The translations under genes were made by a program, and so were the position numbers. This document shows, one piece after another, positions 1 through 8,462 of a DNA stretch of 37,139 bases; positions within the stretch are counted from its first letter, which is position 1, and each line of letters begins with the position of its first letter. Source of the DNA: Bacteroidales bacterium (GTDB lineage: Bacteria > Bacteroidota > Bacteroidia > Bacteroidales > VadinHA17); NCBI GenBank assembly GCA_025454815.1, contig JALONR010000013.1, positions 1-37,139 of the forward strand. The letters are read 5' to 3'. Under the pieces are notes generated by a model. It did not search any database and was not told the DNA's origin. It was given only the letters and a program-made list of their open reading frames with translations.

Positions 1-30
1 AGAACAGGTGGATGGAAAGAAATTAACTCT

Positions 31-38
31 TATATTTG
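31..38 (+). promoter_or_regulatory. Putative -7 promoter box of rpsP
   Basis: TATATTTG matches the Bacteroidota -7 consensus TAnnTTTG exactly and lies 43 bases upstream of the rpsP start. No clear -33 TTG was found at the usual spacing within the visible upstream bases, so the call rests on the -7 box alone. Confidence 0.5.
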
Positions 39-81
39 CACCCTCATAAAAAACAGAGTTAACACATTAACCATTTTTTAA

Positions 82-732
82 ATGTCAGTAAAAATCAGAT
101 TAGCTAGGAAGGGCCGCAAGAAGCAGGCCTACTACCACGTGGTGGTAGCAGATAGCAGGTCGCCACGTGATGGCAGATTCATTGAGAAGATCGGAACATA
201 CAATCCGCTCACTGACCCGGCAACAATCGACATCAGCTTCGAGAAGGCATTGGGTTGGCTGCAGAAAGGCGCGCAACCTACAGACACATGCAGGGCAATC
301 CTTAAGTACAAGGGTGTCATGATGAAGAAGCATCTCCTTGAAGGAGTTAAGAAAGGCGCTTTTGACGAAGCCGAGGCAGACCGCCGGTTTAATGAATGGC
401 TGAAGGGCAAGGAGGAAAAGATCGAACTGAAGAAGTCAGGTCTTGAGAAGAAGGGTGAAGAGCTCCGCAAGAAGAAACTTGAAGCTGAAAAGGCCGTCAA
501 GGAAGCCAGGGCAGCCGAGCTTGCCAGGAAGGCAGCAGCCCTCGCAGCCGAGGCAGAAGCAGCAGCAAAAGCCGCAGCAGCAGCTGAGGCCGGAGAAGAA
601 ACTGCCGCAGAAGCAGCTGAAGAAACAGTTGCCGAAACAGCCGCTGAGGAAACCACCGCTCAGGCTGAAGAAGCCTCTGACGATGCCAGCGCAAAGGAAG
701 AGACAGCAGAAGAGACCGAAAAGACTGAATAA
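82..732 (+). CDS. rpsP: 30S ribosomal protein S16 with long acidic/alanine-rich C-terminal extension
   Basis: This is small-subunit ribosomal protein S16, which binds 16S rRNA during 30S assembly. The first ~95 residues carry the conserved S16 core (start [20 protein letters not shown], then [19 protein letters not shown]). Standard S16 is about 80-90 residues; this protein has 216. From about residue 100 onward the extra part is a Lys/Glu-rich helix followed by an Ala/Glu-rich low-complexity tail. Extended S16 proteins are known in Bacteroidota, so the tail is probably genuine; the reading frame stays open and ends 27 bases before rimM. It is probably cotranscribed with rimM, which fits their shared role in 30S maturation. 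Confidence 0.96.
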   Translation: MSVKIRLARKGRKKQAYYHVVVADSRSPRDGRFIEKIGTYNPLTDPATIDISFEKALGWLQKGAQPTDTCRAILKYKGVMMKKHLLEGVKKGAFDEAEADRRFNEWLKGKEEKIELKKSGLEKKGEELRKKKLEAEKAVKEARAAELARKAAALAAEAEAAAKAAAAAEAGEETAAEAAEETVAETAAEETTAQAEEASDDASAKEETAEETEKTE

Positions 733-759
733 AGTCTTTGATCCCCCTGCCGCCGGATT

Positions 760-1254
760 ATGAAAACGATAGGCAGAATAACAAAAACATACGGCTTCGA
801 AGGAGCCGTGGTTGTGAGAGGCTCAGGCGGCTTCAGGGGGGAACCGGAACAGGGTGAACCGGTATTCGTCGTAACAGACGGGATACCGGTTCCCTTTTTT
901 ACACGCGAGGCATACTGCACCGCCCCTGACACACTGATCATATCATTTGACGATTACCTGACCGCTGAATCGGTAGCCCACCTCCGGGGTTGCGAGGTGC
1001 GTGCCATGGGAGCGGAGGAACCTGAAGATGAACTGAAAGCCCTTGCCGGCTTTATCCTGACTGATTCCGCGAGCGGGATCACCGGCTCCATAAAAGAGGT
1101 GGTTCAGAATCCCGGACAGCTCATGGCTGTTGCCATTATTGGCGGAGAAGAGGTGCTCATCCCCCTCCACCCCGACCTGGTTGTCTCTGTCGACAGAAGG
1201 GGTAGAACAATTGCCATGAGGCTTCCCGAAGGACTTGTCAGCCTTAATGACTGA
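760..1254 (+). CDS. rimM: Ribosome maturation factor RimM
   Basis: RimM assists maturation of the 30S subunit head and binds ribosomal protein S19. The 164-residue protein has the expected two-part build: an N-terminal beta-barrel domain (GRITKTYGFEGAVVVR at the start) and a C-terminal PRC-barrel-like domain (around residues 90-160, with EVLIPLHPDLVVSVD). Length is normal for the family (about 165-180). It lies 27 bases downstream of rpsP on the same strand, the classical rpsP-rimM order. ATG at 760 gives the conserved N-terminus. Confidence 0.93.
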   Translation: MKTIGRITKTYGFEGAVVVRGSGGFRGEPEQGEPVFVVTDGIPVPFFTREAYCTAPDTLIISFDDYLTAESVAHLRGCEVRAMGAEEPEDELKALAGFILTDSASGITGSIKEVVQNPGQLMAVAIIGGEEVLIPLHPDLVVSVDRRGRTIAMRLPEGLVSLND

Positions 1255-1346
1255 CTGGCAGAAACAGTTTTTTTCACCCCTGTGCAGCAGAGAATAATTT
1301 ACAACGTCTTTCTGATGTCAACAGATTAACAAAAAACGAAGCAGCC

Positions 1347-2042
1347 ATGAAAAAAATCACAGTTTTGGCAATATTAATGATATTCGCCGCCCAGGCCTCA
1401 CAGGCCCAGACAGCCTACACGGAAAAAAGACAGGTATCAGGCTTTGACGAGGTCTCCTTTGCCCTTTCAGGAGAGGTTTACATTAGCCTTGGTTCAGGTT
1501 ACAGCGTGGAGCTTGAAGGCGACAGGGACTATCTCAAAGAGATAATTACAGAGGTTGATGGCGATAATCTGAAGATTAAAACGGAAAAATGGTTTAATAC
1601 CGGGAACAAAAAGGTTATTGTGAGGATAACCATGCCGGCTCTTGATGGCCTTAGTATTTCAGGTTCAGGGAAGGTCACAGTCAATGACCCTCTCAAGGGG
1701 GAGAACCTGGATGTGGCTATCAGCGGGAGTGGCAAGATTTATCTTCGTGACGTTGCCCTTGGCGACGTTGAGTGTTCCATATCAGGCTCAGGCAGTCTTA
1801 TCGTGGCCGGGAGCGGCACCATAAAGAGCTTTGAGATGTCAGTCTCAGGTTCCGGTGACTATCTTGGGGAGGCAACCAGAGTAGGCACTCTTGTTGCAAG
1901 AATTTCCGGCAGCGGTAACTGCGACTGTCATGTAACTGATATGCTCAGGGCCTCCATCTCTGGCAGCGGGAGTATCTATTATTCGGGCAATCCGAAGATT
2001 GATGCCTCTGTCTCGGGATCAGGCAAGGTGCGGATGAAGTGA
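1347..2042 (+). CDS. Exported head-GIN domain protein (DUF2807)
   Basis: The product is a 231-residue exported protein of unknown function. Residues 1-20 form a signal peptide (Lys-Lys, hydrophobic core, cleavage near AQASQAQ). The rest repeats the motif [ISV]SGSG about every 20-25 residues, typical of the DUF2807 putative auto-transporter adhesin, head-GIN domain, which folds as a right-handed beta-helix. Such proteins are widespread in Bacteroidota and are expected in the periplasm or cell envelope; the molecular role is not known. It ends immediately next to the convergent gene at 2043 with no space between the two stop codons and no visible terminator. Confidence 0.85.
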   Translation: MKKITVLAILMIFAAQASQAQTAYTEKRQVSGFDEVSFALSGEVYISLGSGYSVELEGDRDYLKEIITEVDGDNLKIKTEKWFNTGNKKVIVRITMPALDGLSISGSGKVTVNDPLKGENLDVAISGSGKIYLRDVALGDVECSISGSGSLIVAGSGTIKSFEMSVSGSGDYLGEATRVGTLVARISGSGNCDCHVTDMLRASISGSGSIYYSGNPKIDASVSGSGKVRMK

Positions 2043-2618
2043 TCATCCGCGTAGAATCTTCACAATTCCGTTTCCGGATACTTTGATGACCGAAGAGGGC
2101 TTGGCCCTGCTTCGGTCATCCTGTCTCCAGAGGCATACATAATCCACGGCAGCCATCACCTCCCCGGCTATTTCATCGAAGATGGCCGGGGCGCTGCTCC
2201 CGCTTATATTCGCCGAGGTTGATACAAGCGGCTTACGCAATCCCGTGATCAGGGCATCACAGAAAGGATCAGCACAAACCCTTACACCCACCGAACCATC
2301 TGCCGAGGCAACACCCTCCGCCAGACTTCTGCCCCGGTCATAGACTATTGTCATCGGTCTCTCTGAAAGCTCTGCCATCTGAAGGGCCACTTCGGGCGGG
2401 TTGTCAACATACCTCTCCAGCATACCCGGTGAATTCACAAGGATTATCAGGCTCTTGTTCTCCGCCCTTTTCTTGATCTCATATATGCGGCGCACCGCCT
2501 GGGAGTTTGTTGCATCACAGCCCAGCCCCCAGATAGTATCCGTAGGGTAAAGTATTACCCCTCCGCTTCTGAGTACCCTGAGGGCATTTGACAGGTCTTC
2601 TCCGAATTCACTCTTCAT
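2043..2618 (-). CDS. L-threonylcarbamoyladenylate synthase (YrdC/Sua5/YciO family)
   Basis: This enzyme uses threonine, bicarbonate and ATP to make threonylcarbamoyl-AMP, the precursor of t6A37 in tRNAs reading ANN codons. The 191-residue protein is a single YrdC domain with the family signatures YPTDTIWGLGCDA near residue 24, KKRAENKSLIIL near residue 49, VSTSANISG near residue 132 and PSSVIKV near residue 174. It lacks the extra C-terminal Sua5 domain, so it is of the short TsaC/YciO type; because YciO paralogs share most motifs I give no symbol. It is encoded on its own, convergent with the DUF2807 gene. Confidence 0.9.
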   Translation of the reverse strand: MKSEFGEDLSNALRVLRSGGVILYPTDTIWGLGCDATNSQAVRRIYEIKKRAENKSLIILVNSPGMLERYVDNPPEVALQMAELSERPMTIVYDRGRSLAEGVASADGSVGVRVCADPFCDALITGLRKPLVSTSANISGSSAPAIFDEIAGEVMAAVDYVCLWRQDDRSRAKPSSVIKVSGNGIVKILRG

Positions 2619-2674
2619 GGCTCTGTTATGTTTTTTTCATTGTGGGTATTGTCATATTTCTCTCATCCCGGGCC

Positions 2675-2785
2675 TGCCTGGGGCCGCTGTTTCGCAGCAT
2701 AATCATTTTTGCTCCCGGAACATGCCCGGGGCCGCTGTTTCGCAGCATAATCATTTTTGCTCCCGGAACCTGTCCGCCGCCGTTA
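2675..2785. repeat. 48-bp tandem repeat, two full copies plus a degenerate third
   Basis: Copies at 2675-2722 and 2723-2770 are nearly identical, differing at about two positions; the bases after 2771 start a diverged third copy (TGTCCGCCGCCGTTAC). Each unit contains the small inverted repeat GCTG-TTTCG-CAGC followed by an AT-rich stretch. The block lies in the divergent gap between the YrdC-family gene and the S9 peptidase. Because 48 is a multiple of 3, short open frames run through it, but these look spurious. Confidence 0.85.
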
Positions 2786-2859
2786 CTTTCCGGCAGATTT
2801 CATAAAGTTAAAAAACAATAATACCGCTTATTTGGTTTCTGATCTTGAATTCATAAGTT

Positions 2860-2867
2860 TAAATTTG
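2860..2867 (+). promoter_or_regulatory. Putative -7 box of the S9 peptidase gene
   Basis: TAAATTTG matches TAnnTTTG and ends 25 bases before the ATG at 2893. No well-spaced TTG element was seen upstream, so confidence is moderate. Confidence 0.45.
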
Positions 2868-2892
2868 AGTTTCATCAAAAAGAACCATTATC

Positions 2893-5301
2893 ATGCGCAA
2901 ATTCCTTTTCACTGCCATCCTTGCATTGTCAGCCCTGCTGATGAGCGCACAGGATAAAACCGGTTATCAGCTTCCCCCGGAAGCAATTGTTTCACTGATT
3001 GACGCCCCGCAGACCCCGTCGGTACTGCTCAGTCCTGACAACCAGACGATGCTCTTGCTTCATCGTCCCGGCCTCCCTTCAATAGCTGACCTGTCACAGC
3101 CCGAACTGAGGCTGGCAGGAATTCGTTTTGACCCAGCCACCAACGGCCCAAGCCGCGGGCAGTCTGTTAACAGGATCTCGGCCATGAAGACAGACGGCAC
3201 GGTTATCGGTGACCTCAAAGGGCTGCCAGCTGATCCCAGACTGGGAGAAGTCACCTGGTCACATGACAGCAAAAGATTTGCATTCACCAACACTACTGAC
3301 AATTCTGTAGAGCTCTGGGTTGCCGATGCTGCGACTATGACTGCACGCAAGATTGATGAAGGGCTCAACGGCCTTTTCCGCAGGTCAATGGAATGGCTGG
3401 CCGACGGTTCACTGGTTTACCTTCGCATCCCGGCCGGAAGGGGTAAGGCTCCCGTGGCATCCACTGTGCCGGCCGGACCGGCTATACAGGAAAGTGCCGG
3501 GGTACGCGGTGAATCGCGCACCTTCCAGGATCTCCTTGGTTCTGTTGACGATGAGAAGATATTTGAATATTATGCTACCTCTGAACTGGTCAGATGGGAC
3601 GGCACCACCACTGCCACCGTTGGTACCAGGGGTATCATCACTGACGTATCCCCCTCGCCTGATGGTAAATGGGCGCTGGTGACCATTACCGGAAAGCCAT
3701 TTTCATATGTGGTCCCCTATTACTACTTCCCGTCACGGACGGAGATATGGGACATGCAGGGGAATATGGTCAGGCGTCTGCTTGAGAAACCGCTCCAGGA
3801 GAACCTGCCCAGGGGTTATGATGTGGTAAACCCCGGGCCCCGCAGCTACAACTGGCGCAGTGACAGACCTGCCACACTGATGTGGGTCGAAGCGCTCGAC
3901 GGCGGCGACTATCATGCAAAGGAGATGCAGTACCATGACCAGGTCTACATCCTTGAGGCTCCCTTTGCAGGTGACCCCGTTCCCTATATAGCAACAGAGA
4001 AACGTTACCAGGGCATTATCTGGGGCAATGATAACATGGCAATGCTCATGGAGGGCCTTTCAAAGAGCCGGGTCAGGGTAACCGGCTCATTCAATCCTGC
4101 CAATCCCCAGGCCACCCTTAAAAAGATATGGGAGCTCAACTCTGACGACAGGTACAATAACCCGGGGTTCCCGGTAACTGTCCCAAATGCATGGGGCAGA
4201 AATGTGCTGCTGTTAGCCGACAAGGGAAGGAGCATTTATCTGACAGGCCCGGGTGCATCACCTGAAGGAGACAGGCCTTTTATGGACAAGTATGATCTGA
4301 GGACGGGAAAAACCACCAGGCTCTGGCGCTCCGAGGCTCCTTACTATGAAACGGTAAGTGAATTCATCGATCCTGCCCGTGGCCTGCTTCTTACTGTCAG
4401 GCAGTCGGTAACCGAGGTGCCCAACTACTTCATACGTGATTTGCACAGGGGAACGCTGAAGCAGGTTACAACATTTGAGAATCCCTACCCGCAGCTTGCC
4501 GGGGTGCACAAGGAACTGGTAACCTACAAGAGGAATGACGGAATTGATCTCTCATTCACCCTTTATCTTCCGGCAGGATATGACAAAGCCAAGGACGGAC
4601 CACTGCCAACGATACTGTGGGCTTACCCGCGCGAGTTCAATGACCCGTCAATGGCTGGACAGGTCAGCGGTTCACCCTACACATTCACAAGGATAAGCCC
4701 GTCGTCGGTGCTTGTCTATGTCACCCAGGGATATGCCGTGCTCAATGATGCCAGCTTCCCGATAGTGGGAGCAGAGGGGAAGGAACCCAATGACACCTTC
4801 GTTGAACAGCTTGTGGCCAACGCCGGGGCTGCAATAAACAAGGCTGTGGAAATGGGTGTCACTGACCCGGAGAGGGTGGCTGCAAGCGGCCACTCGTACG
4901 GTGCATTCATGACGGCTCACCTGCTCTCACATTCCAGGCTTTTTGCAGCCGGGATAGCCCGCAGCGGCGCCTATAACCGTTCACTGACGCCTTTCGGGTT
5001 CCAGAATGAACGCCGCAGCTTCTGGGAAGCACCCGAACTCTATCTTGAGCTGTCTCCCTTCACTCACGCGCTGAAGGTGAAGGATCCGCTGCTGCTGATC
5101 CATGGCATGGCCGATGACAACCAGGGAACCTTCCCCATCCAGAGTGAGAGATATTATGCAGCCCTTAAGGGCGCCGGGGCAGTTACAAGGCTGGTGCTTC
5201 TACCGAATGAGGCACATGGATACACGGCCCGCGAGTCGATCCTTCATATGCACTGGGAGTACCTCAGGTGGCTTGATAAGTACGTGAAAAACAAAAAGTG
5301 A
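2893..5301 (+). CDS. Secreted S9-family (prolyl oligopeptidase fold) serine peptidase
   Basis: This is an 802-residue exported peptidase. Residues 1-20 form a signal peptide ending in LLMSAQ. Residues ~30-520 are the beta-propeller part, and residues ~550-800 the alpha/beta-hydrolase domain. The catalytic triad is visible: Ser668 in GHSYGAF, Asp741/Asp742 in HGMADDN, and His775 in NEAHGY. The N-terminal text (IVSLIDAPQTPSVLLSPDN, then LRLAGIRFDP) resembles the S9D glutamyl-endopeptidase-like subgroup (bacterial relatives of plant chloroplast CGEP) rather than DPP-IV. By family knowledge it should cleave peptides in the periplasm; exact specificity is inferred. It is monocistronic and has its own -7 box. 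Confidence 0.9.
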   Translation: MRKFLFTAILALSALLMSAQDKTGYQLPPEAIVSLIDAPQTPSVLLSPDNQTMLLLHRPGLPSIADLSQPELRLAGIRFDPATNGPSRGQSVNRISAMKTDGTVIGDLKGLPADPRLGEVTWSHDSKRFAFTNTTDNSVELWVADAATMTARKIDEGLNGLFRRSMEWLADGSLVYLRIPAGRGKAPVASTVPAGPAIQESAGVRGESRTFQDLLGSVDDEKIFEYYATSELVRWDGTTTATVGTRGIITDVSPSPDGKWALVTITGKPFSYVVPYYYFPSRTEIWDMQGNMVRRLLEKPLQENLPRGYDVVNPGPRSYNWRSDRPATLMWVEALDGGDYHAKEMQYHDQVYILEAPFAGDPVPYIATEKRYQGIIWGNDNMAMLMEGLSKSRVRVTGSFNPANPQATLKKIWELNSDDRYNNPGFPVTVPNAWGRNVLLLADKGRSIYLTGPGASPEGDRPFMDKYDLRTGKTTRLWRSEAPYYETVSEFIDPARGLLLTVRQSVTEVPNYFIRDLHRGTLKQVTTFENPYPQLAGVHKELVTYKRNDGIDLSFTLYLPAGYDKAKDGPLPTILWAYPREFNDPSMAGQVSGSPYTFTRISPSSVLVYVTQGYAVLNDASFPIVGAEGKEPNDTFVEQLVANAGAAINKAVEMGVTDPERVAASGHSYGAFMTAHLLSHSRLFAAGIARSGAYNRSLTPFGFQNERRSFWEAPELYLELSPFTHALKVKDPLLLIHGMADDNQGTFPIQSERYYAALKGAGAVTRLVLLPNEAHGYTARESILHMHWEYLRWLDKYVKNKK

Positions 5302-5339
5302 TAACTGTAAGCAACCGTAGGTTTTATTAAAAAACTGAT

Positions 5340-5347
5340 TAGTTTTG
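5340..5347 (+). promoter_or_regulatory. Putative -7 box of hppA
   Basis: TAGTTTTG matches TAnnTTTG and lies 30 bases before the hppA ATG at 5378, in the short gap after the S9 peptidase gene. Confidence 0.5.
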
Positions 5348-5377
5348 TACCTCAAACCTTAAAAAAAATCTAAGCTT

Positions 5378-7672
5378 ATGATCAGTAGTCTGTTCTGGAT
5401 AGCACCCATCGCGGCGGTGCTCGCATTGCTATTTGCATGGATTTTCTACAGGAGTATGAAGAAAGCGCCTGCCGGTAACGACAGGATGCAGGAGATAGCA
5501 CAGTACGTGAGGGAAGGCGCCATGGCCTACCTCAAGCGTCAGTATAAGGTGGTTACGATAGTTTTCATCGTTCTTGTCCTTCTTCTGGCTTTCCTGGCTT
5601 ATATAGGCGTTCAGAACCCGTTTGTTCCGGTAGCCTTCCTGACGGGAGGTTTCTTTTCGGGACTCTGCGGTTTCCTTGGGATGAAGACCGCAACATATGC
5701 ATCTTCAAGGACTGCCCAGGGCGCTTCGGTATCACTGAACAACGGTCTCAGGATAGCCTTCCGCAGCGGAGCTGTGATGGGTCTTATCGTTGTTGGATTC
5801 GGCCTGCTTGACATAGTGATCTGGTTCCTTGTCCTCAATCATTGGGTCTTCACTCCGGAGCATATGGCCGAGGGAATGAAGTGGCTTGGACTGACCTTTG
5901 TCCACCCGGGAACAACTGACCATCAGAAGATGATCGAGATCACTGCCACAATGCTTACATTCGGCATGGGTGCCTCAACTCAGGCTCTCTTTGCACGCGT
6001 GGGCGGCGGTATATTCACAAAAGCTGCCGACGTTGGCGCTGACCTCGTAGGAAAGGTAGAAGCAGGCATCCCTGAGGATGACCCCCGCAACCCGGCAACC
6101 ATTGCTGACAACGTTGGTGACAACGTGGGTGATGTGGCCGGTATGGGCGCAGACCTCTACGAATCATATGCAGGATCAATACTGGCAACGGCCGCCCTCG
6201 GGGCAGCCCTGCCTCTGCTGACAGCTGCTGACCAGATGAAGGCTGTGATAGCTCCAATGATAGTGGCTGCAATAGGAATTCTTCTCTCCATCGCGGGCGT
6301 TTTCATGGTACGCACCAAAGAACAGGCAACACAGAAGAACCTGCTCAATGCACTGTTGCTGGGCACGGGCGGCAGCTCGGCCCTTATACTGGTGGCGCTG
6401 GCTGTCATGGCCTTTACCGGCTGGATCACCTGGGGTGTCTTCGGCGCCGTGATTGCAGGACTTGTTGCCGGAGTTATTATCGGCCAGTCAACCGAATACT
6501 TCACCTCTGATGAATACAAGCCTACCAGGGGCATTGCAAAGCAGACCCAGCAGGGTCCTGCAACCACAATCATTGAGGGTATCGCAGTAGGTATGCAGTC
6601 AACCTGGATACCGGTTCTCGTTATTGCGATCGCTATCATTGCTGCCTATGGCTTTGCTGGAGGTTTCCAGGACTTCGCCGCAGGCGTATATGGTATCGGC
6701 TTTGCCGCAGTGGGTATGCTTTCAACACTGGGTATCACCCTTGCCACTGACGCCTTTGGCCCCATAGCTGATAACGCCGGCGGTAACGCCGAGATGTCAC
6801 ACCTGCCCAAGGAGGTTCGTGAACGCACTGACGCCCTTGACATGCTGGGCAACACCACGGCAGCAACAGGCAAAGGTTTTGCGATAGGCTCGGCTGCTCT
6901 TACCGCCATGGCCCTTGTGGCTGCTTACATGGAGGAGGTCAAACTGTGGCTCGGACGACTTGCAGATGGTACAGCAGAGGGATACAAGCAGATCGGCGAT
7001 GTACTTTTCTACAAGAGCACTGTACCTGCTGTGGTGCCTGAAGGAATGACAGCCATAAATGTCAATGCAGCTCATATCAAGGACTTCGTTGCTGCATATG
7101 ACCTCTCGGTATTCAATCCGATGCTTCTCGGAGGAATCTTCATTGGAGCCATGATGGCATTCCTGTTCAGCGCGCTCTCGATGAAAGCCGTTGGCCGTGC
7201 TGCAGGAAGCATGGTTGACGAGGTGAGACGTCAGTTCCGCGAGATACCCGGTATCATGGAAGGAACAGGCAAGCCTGACTATGCAAGGTGCGTCGCCATT
7301 TCCACCAAAGGTGCACAGCGCGAGATGATGCTTCCGTCACTGCTTGCCATTGCCGTTCCGCTGATCATAGGCCTTACCCTGGGTGTGGCCGGAGTGGTGG
7401 GACTGCTGATAGGAGGTATGACCGCAGGATTCACACTGGCCAGCATGCTCAACAACGCGGGTGGTGCATGGGACAATGCCAAGAAATTCATTGAGAAAGG
7501 CAATTACGGCGGCAAGAGGAGCGAGCCTCACAAGGCCGGAGTGGTTGGCGATACCGTTGGTGACCCCTTCAAGGACACCTCCGGACCCTCACTCAACATC
7601 CTCATCAAGCTCATGTCAATGGTCTCGGTTGTTATGGCCGGCCTGACCGTGACATGGAGCATAATGGGATAA
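5378..7672 (+). CDS. hppA: Membrane-bound ion-pumping pyrophosphatase, K+-dependent type
   Basis: HppA couples hydrolysis of cytoplasmic pyrophosphate to pumping of Na+ and/or H+ across the inner membrane. The 764-residue protein has the expected multiple (about 16) membrane segments. Diagnostic active-site motifs are present: KAADVGADLVGKVEAGIPED near residue 215, DNVGDNVGDVAGMGADLYES just after, and DAFGPIADNAGGNAEM near residue 455. The sequence GNTTAATGKG carries Ala and Gly where K+-independent enzymes have Lys and Thr, so this is the K+-dependent class. In Bacteroidota such enzymes are often Na+ or Na+/H+ pumps; the transported ion cannot be settled here. It has its own promoter box and a strong terminator. 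Confidence 0.96.
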   Translation: MISSLFWIAPIAAVLALLFAWIFYRSMKKAPAGNDRMQEIAQYVREGAMAYLKRQYKVVTIVFIVLVLLLAFLAYIGVQNPFVPVAFLTGGFFSGLCGFLGMKTATYASSRTAQGASVSLNNGLRIAFRSGAVMGLIVVGFGLLDIVIWFLVLNHWVFTPEHMAEGMKWLGLTFVHPGTTDHQKMIEITATMLTFGMGASTQALFARVGGGIFTKAADVGADLVGKVEAGIPEDDPRNPATIADNVGDNVGDVAGMGADLYESYAGSILATAALGAALPLLTAADQMKAVIAPMIVAAIGILLSIAGVFMVRTKEQATQKNLLNALLLGTGGSSALILVALAVMAFTGWITWGVFGAVIAGLVAGVIIGQSTEYFTSDEYKPTRGIAKQTQQGPATTIIEGIAVGMQSTWIPVLVIAIAIIAAYGFAGGFQDFAAGVYGIGFAAVGMLSTLGITLATDAFGPIADNAGGNAEMSHLPKEVRERTDALDMLGNTTAATGKGFAIGSAALTAMALVAAYMEEVKLWLGRLADGTAEGYKQIGDVLFYKSTVPAVVPEGMTAINVNAAHIKDFVAAYDLSVFNPMLLGGIFIGAMMAFLFSALSMKAVGRAAGSMVDEVRRQFREIPGIMEGTGKPDYARCVAISTKGAQREMMLPSLLAIAVPLIIGLTLGVAGVVGLLIGGMTAGFTLASMLNNAGGAWDNAKKFIEKGNYGGKRSEPHKAGVVGDTVGDPFKDTSGPSLNILIKLMSMVSVVMAGLTVTWSIMG

Positions 7673-7736
7673 GCTGCTGCCAGTGGTTTCTGAAGTTCTC
7701 CGCAGCCTCAGCGCATGAGGAGAATCATAGAATACC

Positions 7737-7770
7737 AGCGACGCCCCAGGAAGGGCGTCGCTGTTGTTTT
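7737..7770 (+). terminator. Rho-independent terminator after hppA
   Basis: AGCGACGCCC and GGGCGTCGCT form a perfect 10-bp stem around a 6-base loop (CAGGAA), followed by GTTGTTTT. It lies 65 bases past the hppA stop. Confidence 0.9.
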
Positions 7771-7843
7771 CAGGCAAGAGGCAAAATAAAATGATGCTAG
7801 TCTTAAACCCTGGGGGCATAGCCTCCAGGAAATAAATAGTTTT

Positions 7844-7861
7844 TATACCCGAAGGGGTATA
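7844..7861. promoter_or_regulatory. Putative HipB operator O1
   Basis: TATACCCGAAGGGGTATA is a perfect inverted repeat (7-bp arms, 4-bp spacer) upstream of hipB. Written as TATAC-N8-GTATA it has the same 18-bp layout as the E. coli HipB operator TATCC-N8-GGATA. A second copy begins 41 bp downstream. Confidence 0.75.
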
Positions 7862-7884
7862 TTCTTTAGAAATCTGATTATATT

Positions 7885-7902
7885 TATACCCGAAAAGGTA
7901 TA
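7885..7902. promoter_or_regulatory. Putative HipB operator O2
   Basis: TATACCCGAAAAGGTATA is the second copy of the inverted repeat, with one mismatch in the 7-bp arms, and directly abuts the hipB ATG at 7903. Binding here would block both transcription and access to the start region, consistent with autoregulation. Confidence 0.75.
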
Positions 7903-8136
7903 ATGATGACACAGACTCCTGATACATTATCAGAATTCCTTAAAGAGAAAAGGAGGAAATTTCGTTTGACGCAGAACCAACTGGCTTTAAAGGCCGGGGT
8001 GGGACTTCGCTTTATCCGGGATATCGAGCAGGGGAAAACTACCCTCAGGATGGATAAAGTAAACCAGGTTTTAAAGCTGTTTGGACAGGAACTGGGGCCA
8101 CAGCCATTAATCCGTGAAAAATTCATAAGTGAATGA
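7903..8136 (+). CDS. hipB: HipB-like Xre-family antitoxin/repressor
   Basis: This 77-residue DNA-binding protein is almost entirely one Xre/Cro-type helix-turn-helix (residues ~10-65; LTQNQLALKAGVGLRFIRDI, then EQGKTTLRMDKVNQVLKLFG). In HipBA and HipBST loci HipB represses the operon and takes part in neutralising the kinase toxin. The preceding inverted repeats have the HipB-operator geometry. Its stop overlaps the next gene by ATGA (8133-8136), so translation is coupled to hipS. The protein appears full length. An isolated Xre regulator is the alternative, but the neighbours make HipB the best call. Confidence 0.88.
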   Translation: MMTQTPDTLSEFLKEKRRKFRLTQNQLALKAGVGLRFIRDIEQGKTTLRMDKVNQVLKLFGQELGPQPLIREKFISE

Positions 8137-8450
8137 GAAAAGCAAATGTATATATGCACAGGGAATTGGCAGGGGTTATAACTGAGACCACCGAGGGCTA
8201 TTCATTTATTTACGACGTTGACTATTTGGCACGATCATCCGCACAGCCGGTCAGCCTCACTCTTCCCTTGCAGAATAAACCATTTACAAGCAGTATCCTG
8301 TTCCCTTTCTTTGATGGACTTATCACGGAAGGCTGGCTGTTGCATATTGCAAAAAGGAACTGGAAATTGAATGCCCGCGACAGGGTGGGATTACTGCTTG
8401 CAAGTTGCCACGATTGTATAGGAGCTGTCAGTATTGAAGAGGAAAAATAA
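8133..8450 (+). CDS. hipS: HipS-like protein (HipA N-terminal subdomain 1)
   Basis: The 105-residue product corresponds to the small N-terminal domain of HipA kinases, present as a separate protein. Recognisable parts are VYMHRELAGVITETTEGYSF near the start, FPFFDGLITEGWLL in the middle, and ARDRVGLLLASCHDCIGAVS near the C-terminus. In three-component HipBST systems HipS, not HipB, is the main antitoxin of the HipT kinase. The order hipB-hipS-hipT and the ATGA overlap with hipB fit that architecture. The protein looks complete, whereas its toxin partner downstream is badly damaged. Confidence 0.85.
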   Translation: MRKANVYMHRELAGVITETTEGYSFIYDVDYLARSSAQPVSLTLPLQNKPFTSSILFPFFDGLITEGWLLHIAKRNWKLNARDRVGLLLASCHDCIGAVSIEEEK

Positions 8451-8462
8451 CAGGGTCAGGCA

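Noticed and set aside
132-656. Long minus-strand Ala/Ser-rich frame opposite rpsP
   Set aside because: It is the antisense of the GC-rich Ala/Glu codons of the S16 tail; no family resemblance.
2675-2785. CRISPR-like array
   Set aside because: The units are directly adjacent without unique spacers; it is a plain tandem repeat.
2588-2821. Plus-strand open frames running through the 48-bp repeats
   Set aside because: They overlap the YrdC-family gene start and owe their openness to the repeat length being a multiple of 3; composition is not protein-like.
7809-7829. Hairpin CCTGGGGGC-ATA-GCCTCCAGG as a second terminator
   Set aside because: One wobble pair and no T-run on either side; the perfect terminator at 7737-7770 already serves hppA.
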